The position numbers were made by a program, and so were the translations under genes. A DNA stretch of 64,000 nt, taken from assembly GCF_038004425.1 (NCBI RefSeq), contig NZ_JBBORC010000001.1, positions 535,001-599,000 of the forward strand, read 5' to 3'. Of this stretch, positions 56,537-64,000 are shown in pieces. The notes under the pieces were generated by a model, which was not told where the DNA came from, did not search any database, and saw only the letters and a program-made list of their open reading frames with translations. Source of the stretch: Solibacillus sp. FSL W7-1464 (GTDB lineage Bacteria; Bacillota; Bacilli; Bacillales_A; Planococcaceae). Position 1 is the stretch's first letter. Every line of letters begins with the position of its first letter.

Positions 56537-56604
56537 TAAAGCGGCAAGTCCCTAAATGCTTGCAGAAAATAATTGAAATTACAGATTGGACAAGGAGAAG
56601 AATG

Positions 56605-57759
56605 ATGACGAAGAAGTTTAAAGTTATGACGATTTTTGGAACACGGCCGGAAGCTATTAAAATGGCGCCGCTAGTGCTGGAACTGGAAAAGCATCCTGAA
56701 CAAATTGAATCGATTGTTACTGTAACGGCTCAGCACCGTCAAATGCTTGACCAAGTATTGGAAACATTTAAAATTACACCGGATTATGATTTGAATATTA
56801 TGAAAGACCGTCAAACATTGGTAGATGTAGCGACGAATGCACTTTTAGGGCTTGACCGTGTAATGAAAGAAGCGAAACCTGATATCGTGCTGGTACATGG
56901 TGATACGGCGACGACTTTTGTCGGAAGTCTTGCCGCTTTCTACAACCAGATTGCGATCGGTCATGTTGAAGCAGGACTGCGCACAGGTCAAAAATATTCA
57001 CCTTATCCTGAAGAGATGAACCGTCAGTTAACAGGTGTAATGGCAGATCTGCATTTTTCGCCAACTGAGCAATCACGTGCAAATCTGTTAAAAGAAAACA
57101 AACCGGCAGAAGCGATTTTCGTGACGGGTAACACAGCAATAGATGCATTAAAAACAACAGTAAGTGACCATTACACACATCCGGTAATTGAGAAGATGGG
57201 CTCTGATCGCATGATTTTATTGACAGCACACCGTCGTGAAAATCTGGGTGAGCCAATGCGTAATATGTTCCGTGCAATTATGCGCTTGTTGAATGAGCAT
57301 GACGATGTTCAGGTTGTTTACCCGGTGCATATGAATCCGGCTGTTCGCGAAGTAGCAAATGAAATTTTAGGGGACAATCCGCGTGTTCATTTAATTGAAC
57401 CGTTGGAAGTATTTGATTTCCACAATTTCGCAGCCCGCTCTTACATGATTTTAACGGATTCTGGCGGTGTTCAAGAAGAAGCACCATCTCTAGGAAAGCC
57501 GGTGCTCGTATTACGTGATACGACTGAGCGCCCTGAAGGTATTGAAGCAGGCACATTAAAGCTGGCGGGTACCGATGAAGAAGTTATTTACAAAATGGCC
57601 AAAGAATTATTGATAAATCAAGAAGCATATGAAGCGATGGCACATGCATCGAATCCATATGGTGATGGGTATGCATCGGAACGTATTGTGGAAGCTTTAC
57701 TGCAATTTGCTCAAAAAAAAGTAGTAGAGGAAATTATCGATAAAGCAGAAACGCGATAA
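56605..57759 (+). CDS. mnaA: UDP-N-acetylglucosamine 2-epimerase (non-hydrolysing)
   Basis: A 384-residue epimerase converting UDP-GlcNAc to UDP-ManNAc for teichoic acid linkage units and other surface glycans. MTIFGTRPEAIKMAPLV, VHGDTATTF near 90, GHVEAGLRTG near 115, LTAHRRENLG near 210 and LTDSGGVQEEAPSLGKPVL near 290 are signatures. AAGGAG is seven bases before ATG 56605 and four before ATG 56602; either could serve. An upstream extension to 56560 lacks support. Confidence 0.94.
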   Translation: MTKKFKVMTIFGTRPEAIKMAPLVLELEKHPEQIESIVTVTAQHRQMLDQVLETFKITPDYDLNIMKDRQTLVDVATNALLGLDRVMKEAKPDIVLVHGDTATTFVGSLAAFYNQIAIGHVEAGLRTGQKYSPYPEEMNRQLTGVMADLHFSPTEQSRANLLKENKPAEAIFVTGNTAIDALKTTVSDHYTHPVIEKMGSDRMILLTAHRRENLGEPMRNMFRAIMRLLNEHDDVQVVYPVHMNPAVREVANEILGDNPRVHLIEPLEVFDFHNFAARSYMILTDSGGVQEEAPSLGKPVLVLRDTTERPEGIEAGTLKLAGTDEEVIYKMAKELLINQEAYEAMAHASNPYGDGYASERIVEALLQFAQKKVVEEIIDKAETR

Positions 57760-57794
57760 TCCAAAATTTAACTGAAATTCACTTAAAAAAGAGT

Positions 57795-57831
57795 TTGACA
57801 GCTGGAGATAACATTTATCTCCCGTTGTCAA
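57795..57831 (-). terminator. Hairpin with T-tract on the minus strand
   Basis: TTGACAGCTGGAGATA pairs over 14 of 16 positions with TATCTCCCGTTGTCAA. Plus-strand sequence after it is not T-rich, but on the minus strand it runs into ACTCTTTTTT, so it would stop transcription coming from the atp side towards mnaA. It may also cap the 3' end of mnaA mRNA. Confidence 0.55.
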
Positions 57832-58024
57832 GTATTAAATTCATAATTATTGCCGAAAACTTTTTTCTTGGATATTAAAAAAGAATCGAGATGGAAAAAA
57901 CGCATTAAATAGCGAATTTTAGCGTTAGTGAAAAAATGCAAAAAATATTTATGCATAACTATACACAAATTTGTCAACAATTTGACAAGGAATGTATCTA
58001 TGTGAAGTTTTTCACCATTACTAA

Positions 58025-58053
58025 TTGACATCAAAAACCCCCTATTGTATGCT
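58025..58053 (+). promoter_or_regulatory. atpI: Candidate atp operon promoter
   Basis: TTGACA (58025-58030), 17-bp spacer, TATGCT (58048-58053). This would give a leader of about 310 bases before atpI. TTGTA-TGCT-TACAA forms a small hairpin over the -10 region. Confidence 0.45.
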
Positions 58054-58372
58054 TACAAAGGGTAAGAATGATAAGAGTTTCGCCTAGTCAAAAGACGTTG
58101 AAACGCTTGTTATATCAAGTTTCTACTAGATTGACAGTTGAAACGAAACTCGTCAATTTGCAACGTTCTATGCGCCTGGATGAAGTCCGTTAAGATTAAG
58201 AGACATTTAGAAGTATGAAATGAATGTTCACTATGGAATTTTCCTGACGTGAAAATTATTTACTACTTGTAACGGCCTCTAATTTTGTAGTGCATTTACT
58301 ACGTTTTAAATTCATTTAATGGTCGATGAACACTTTCTTTACTCGAAAAAAGTTTCAGGAGATTAACTGCCA

Positions 58373-58744
58373 ATGCTAAATTTGCATCACGTTTTTGCAA
58401 TGCAGAAGAAAGCGTTCTTTTTTTTGCTTGCTGTTTGTGCGTTAGGCTGGGGATTTTCACCATATGATTCGATGTTTGCTGGTATAGCCCTGGGTGCGTT
58501 CTTTGGTACGTATAATTTTTGGATTTTACTTCGACGTATGGAAAAATTTGACCGTTCCATTAGTGAAGGGACAAAAGTAGCATCTATCGGTACAGCGCTT
58601 CGCTTTGGATCAGGTGTTGCCGCAGTCGCAATCGCAATATCGTTGCCACAATATTTTCACTTAATAAGCACGGTCATTGGGCTGATGATTCCGTACATCT
58701 TTTTAGTAGTAGAAAGAGTAGTACATCATATAAAAAGCCACTAA
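58373..58744 (+). CDS. atpI: ATP synthase accessory protein I
   Basis: A 123-residue membrane protein with four hydrophobic segments, the AtpI/YqhF type that helps c-ring assembly. Weakly conserved, identified by length, topology and its place before atpB. CAGGAGATT precedes the start. Confidence 0.85.
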   Translation: MLNLHHVFAMQKKAFFFLLAVCALGWGFSPYDSMFAGIALGAFFGTYNFWILLRRMEKFDRSISEGTKVASIGTALRFGSGVAAVAIAISLPQYFHLISTVIGLMIPYIFLVVERVVHHIKSH

Positions 58745-59500
<756 letters not shown>

Positions 59501-59538
59501 TTATAAGTTTCCGCATTCAATGTAGTGCGGTAATTTGA

Positions 59539-59802
<264 letters not shown>

Positions 59803-59805
59803 TCT

Positions 59806-59829
59806 TAATTTTCATTTACATGAAAATTA
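59806..59829 (+). other. Perfect hairpin at the end of atpE
   Basis: AATTTTCAT and ATGAAAATT with flanking T/A pair perfectly around TTAC, starting four bases after the stop. No T-tract follows, so it more likely protects the 3' end of an atpI-B-E message than ends transcription. Confidence 0.6.
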
Positions 59830-59846
59830 GCCTCTGGCAGATGTCA

Positions 59847-59940
59847 CAGATTTTTTAAAGGAACAATGAAATCAGCCTAAATACGTCACATCGTGTGACG
59901 ACGGCTGACTGACCCACGTCCTGTGGGCCTAAAAAATCTG
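59847..59940 (+). repeat. Branched hairpin element in the atpE-atpF gap
   Basis: CAGATTTTTTA (59847-59857) pairs with TAAAAAATCTG (59930-59940) and encloses TCAGCC/GGCTGA, GTCACA-TCG-TGTGAC and CCCAC-GTCCT-GTGGG: a compact multi-branched fold. The GTCCT loop hairpin matches that in the repeat at 29393, suggesting the same repeat family. Confidence 0.65.
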
Positions 59941-59987
59941 GACACAATTATGCCAAGGCACAATTGATTAAGATTATTAAAATCCAG

Positions 59988-60021
59988 TGGCGAAGTAGAC
60001 TTCATTTGAAACCCTTCGCCA
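59988..60021 (+). other. Third hairpin before atpF
   Basis: TGGCGAAG pairs exactly with CTTCGCCA around an 18-base loop; ATTCGTTTTG follows, a weak T-tract. Could act as a partial terminator. Confidence 0.5.
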
Positions 60022-60130
60022 TTCGTTTTGTGTAAAGAAGAAATACCCTTTTTTATTTAATATTAAATATGAACAAAAAGTATGACAAAATATAGATTTT
60101 ATTCAAGCTCTTGAAGGGAGTGAAACAATC

Positions 60131-60652
60131 GTGTTTTTAGACTATCTTGTACTAGGTGCAGGTAACACTGGCATTAACTTAGGTGATGCTATTGCTACAT
60201 TAGTGATTTTCTTAGGTTTAATGGCACTTCTTAAAAAGTTCGCTTGGGGTCCTTTAATGGGTATCATGCGCGAGCGTGAAGAGTTAGTTGCGAGCGGTAT
60301 CGATGCAGCTGAAAAAGCTAAAAAAGAAACACAAGCACTATTAGAAGAACAAAAGAGCCTTCTTAAGGAAGCTCGCACAGAAGCGCAATCAATTATTGAG
60401 AACGCTAAAAAGCAAGGCGAAGCAACTCGCGAGGAAATCGTGGTAACTGCACGCGCTGAAGCGAACCGTCTAAAAGAATCTGCTGTTCGTGATATCGAAG
60501 CAGAAAGAGAAAAAGCAATCGCTGCTGTACGTGAAGAAGTAGTTTCATTATCAGTACTTGCTGCATCTAAAGTTCTTGGGAAAGAAATTTCTGAAGCAGA
60601 CAATAGCGCACTAATTAAAGAAACGATTGCGAAGGCAGGCGAAGCGAAATGA
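60131..60652 (+). CDS. atpF: ATP synthase subunit b
   Basis: A 173-residue stator subunit with one N-terminal membrane helix (about 15-35) and a long, Ala/Glu/Lys-rich coiled coil. It starts at GTG with GAAGGGAG about ten bases upstream, a weaker initiation site than that of atpE. Its end overlaps atpH by four bases (ATGA). Confidence 0.94.
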   Translation: MFLDYLVLGAGNTGINLGDAIATLVIFLGLMALLKKFAWGPLMGIMREREELVASGIDAAEKAKKETQALLEEQKSLLKEARTEAQSIIENAKKQGEATREEIVVTARAEANRLKESAVRDIEAEREKAIAAVREEVVSLSVLAASKVLGKEISEADNSALIKETIAKAGEAK

Positions 60653-61185
60653 GTCAATCGACTGTAGCAAATCGCTATGCTCAAGCAATGTATGAACTAG
60701 CATTAAGCAAAAACCTTCTTGCTGAAGTAGGTGCAGATTTACGTGAGATCAAAACAGTAGTGGCTACAAACAAAGAGTTTATGGCTTTACTAACTGCTCC
60801 GAAAATTTCTACTGACCGTAAGAAAGAGCTTATCGCTCAAATTTTAACGGGTGCACAGCCTATCGTTGTAAATATGATTCAATTCTTAATTGAAAAGAAA
60901 CGTTTAAGCGAATTAACAGCTGTAGCAGACCAATATCAAGCATTATCAGCTGCCGCTCAAGGTACTGCAGATGCAAAAGTTTACTCGACGCGTGAATTAA
61001 CAGATGGCGAGCGTGCAGAAATTTCTGCTGCATTCGGCAAGTTAGTCGGCAAAGGGCAACTTAATATTACAAACATTATCGATGCGTCATTAATTGGTGG
61101 CGTACGCGTTCAAATCGGCAACTACATTTTCGACAGCACTGTAGCGTCTAAGCTAGAGGACTTAAAACGAGTATTAGTTGGCTAA
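60649..61185 (+). CDS. atpH: ATP synthase subunit delta
   Basis: A 178-residue stator protein joining subunit b to the top of F1. The start [14 protein letters not shown] and the ending [18 protein letters not shown] are family signatures. Translation is coupled to atpF. Confidence 0.94.
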   Translation: MSQSTVANRYAQAMYELALSKNLLAEVGADLREIKTVVATNKEFMALLTAPKISTDRKKELIAQILTGAQPIVVNMIQFLIEKKRLSELTAVADQYQALSAAAQGTADAKVYSTRELTDGERAEISAAFGKLVGKGQLNITNIIDASLIGGVRVQIGNYIFDSTVASKLEDLKRVLVG

Positions 61186-61208
61186 ATCTTAAGAAATGTG
61201 AGAGGTGA

Positions 61209-62723
<1,515 letters not shown>

Positions 62724-62734
62724 GAATTGAACGG

Positions 62735-62765
62735 TTTTTCACGCACATTATTGTCGCGTGAAAAA
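62735..62765 (+). other. Intercistronic hairpin atpA-atpG
   Basis: TTTTTCACGC pairs exactly with GCGTGAAAAA around 11 bases. There is no T-tract after it; it may modulate mRNA stability or atpG expression. Confidence 0.6.
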
Positions 62766-62798
62766 CTGGACAACTCTTTTTTAATAAGAGCTTGATAA

Positions 62799-64000
<1,202 letters not shown>

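Larger units (their letters stand above)
57760..58372. other. Long structured intergenic region mnaA-atpI
   Basis: 613 bases, the longest gene-free stretch of the window. It holds a 16-bp hairpin (57795-57831) oriented as a minus-strand terminator, a palindrome TTGTCAA-CAAT-TTGACAA (57971-57988), a promoter candidate at 58025-58053, and a downstream area with paired GAGTTTCG/CGAAACTC (58075-58082 and 58144-58151). No convincing gene; a 68-codon minus-strand frame at 57828-58034 has no family features. Confidence 0.55.

Noticed and set aside
57828-58034. 68-codon minus-strand frame in the mnaA-atpI gap
   Set aside because: AT-rich composition, no clear ribosome binding site, no family resemblance; a transcript there is possible but a protein is not supported.

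Overview
The window is a contiguous piece of a low-GC, endospore-forming Bacillota chromosome, most like the Planococcaceae (Lysinibacillus/Solibacillus type). Gene order follows a well known Bacillus subtilis segment almost throughout: rsfA-ywfO-ywhB-ywhD-pbpG-speB, ywiB-argS, fadF/acdA, rpoE-pyrG-ywjG-spo0F-fba-tal-murA2-glpX-rho-rpmE-tdk-prfA-prmC-spoIIR-ywlC-mntP-ywlE, rpiB-ywlG-glyA-upp-mnaA and the atp operon. Sporulation genes (rsfA, spo0F, spoIIR, pbpG), strong AGGAGG-type ribosome binding sites, many GTG/TTG starts and intrinsic terminators after most transcription units agree with this. The genus assignment is an inference from protein similarity and synteny as remembered, not from a search. 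I saw no rRNA, tRNA, prophage, insertion sequence or CRISPR array.

Layout. 1-7.2 kb: end of a probable lipL, rsfA, yuzB, ywfO, ywhB, ywhD, a class A penicillin-binding protein and agmatinase. 7.2-11.9 kb: a less conserved insert with an SGNH hydrolase, a membrane acyltransferase and two paralogous membrane GGDEF proteins, one with a broken GGDEF motif. 12-14.2 kb: ywiB-argS. 14.3-18.7 kb: an acyl-CoA-dehydrogenase-fold flavoenzyme translationally coupled to a polar amino acid-type ABC transporter. 18.8-23.2 kb: a cobalamin riboswitch controlling B12 import, a BtuD-CbiZ fusion and a PduO-type adenosyltransferase. 23.3-34.6 kb: a fatty/branched acid oxidation region (fadF, thiolase, hydroxyacyl-CoA dehydrogenase, two acyl-CoA dehydrogenases, a TetR regulator) ending with icmF, a fused adenosylcobalamin-dependent mutase; the B12 genes next door supply its cofactor. 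34.8-53 kb: housekeeping backbone from rpoE to ywlE, a chemoreceptor and a lipoprotein cytochrome c. 53.3-64 kb: rpiB, ywlG, glyA, upp, mnaA and atpIBEFHAGD (atpD cut by the window end).

The most unusual things are non-coding. Two intergenic arrays, after rpmE and after the chemoreceptor gene, consist of a heptamer-octamer (TTCTAATA / TATTAGAA) repeated every 21 bp, two helical turns, over about 170-180 bp, in opposite orientations 7 kb apart. The atpE-atpF gap holds three independent stem-loop structures including a branched element whose hairpin loops match those of a larger hairpin-rich repeat between the two acyl-CoA dehydrogenase genes. Matching 14-bp palindromes lie between the -35 and -10 boxes of both beta-oxidation promoters and look like the operators of the local TetR (FadR-like) regulator, with a half-site spacing different from the B. 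subtilis FadR box. pyrG has the GGGC start and C/U-rich terminator of CTP-sensing reiterative-transcription attenuation.
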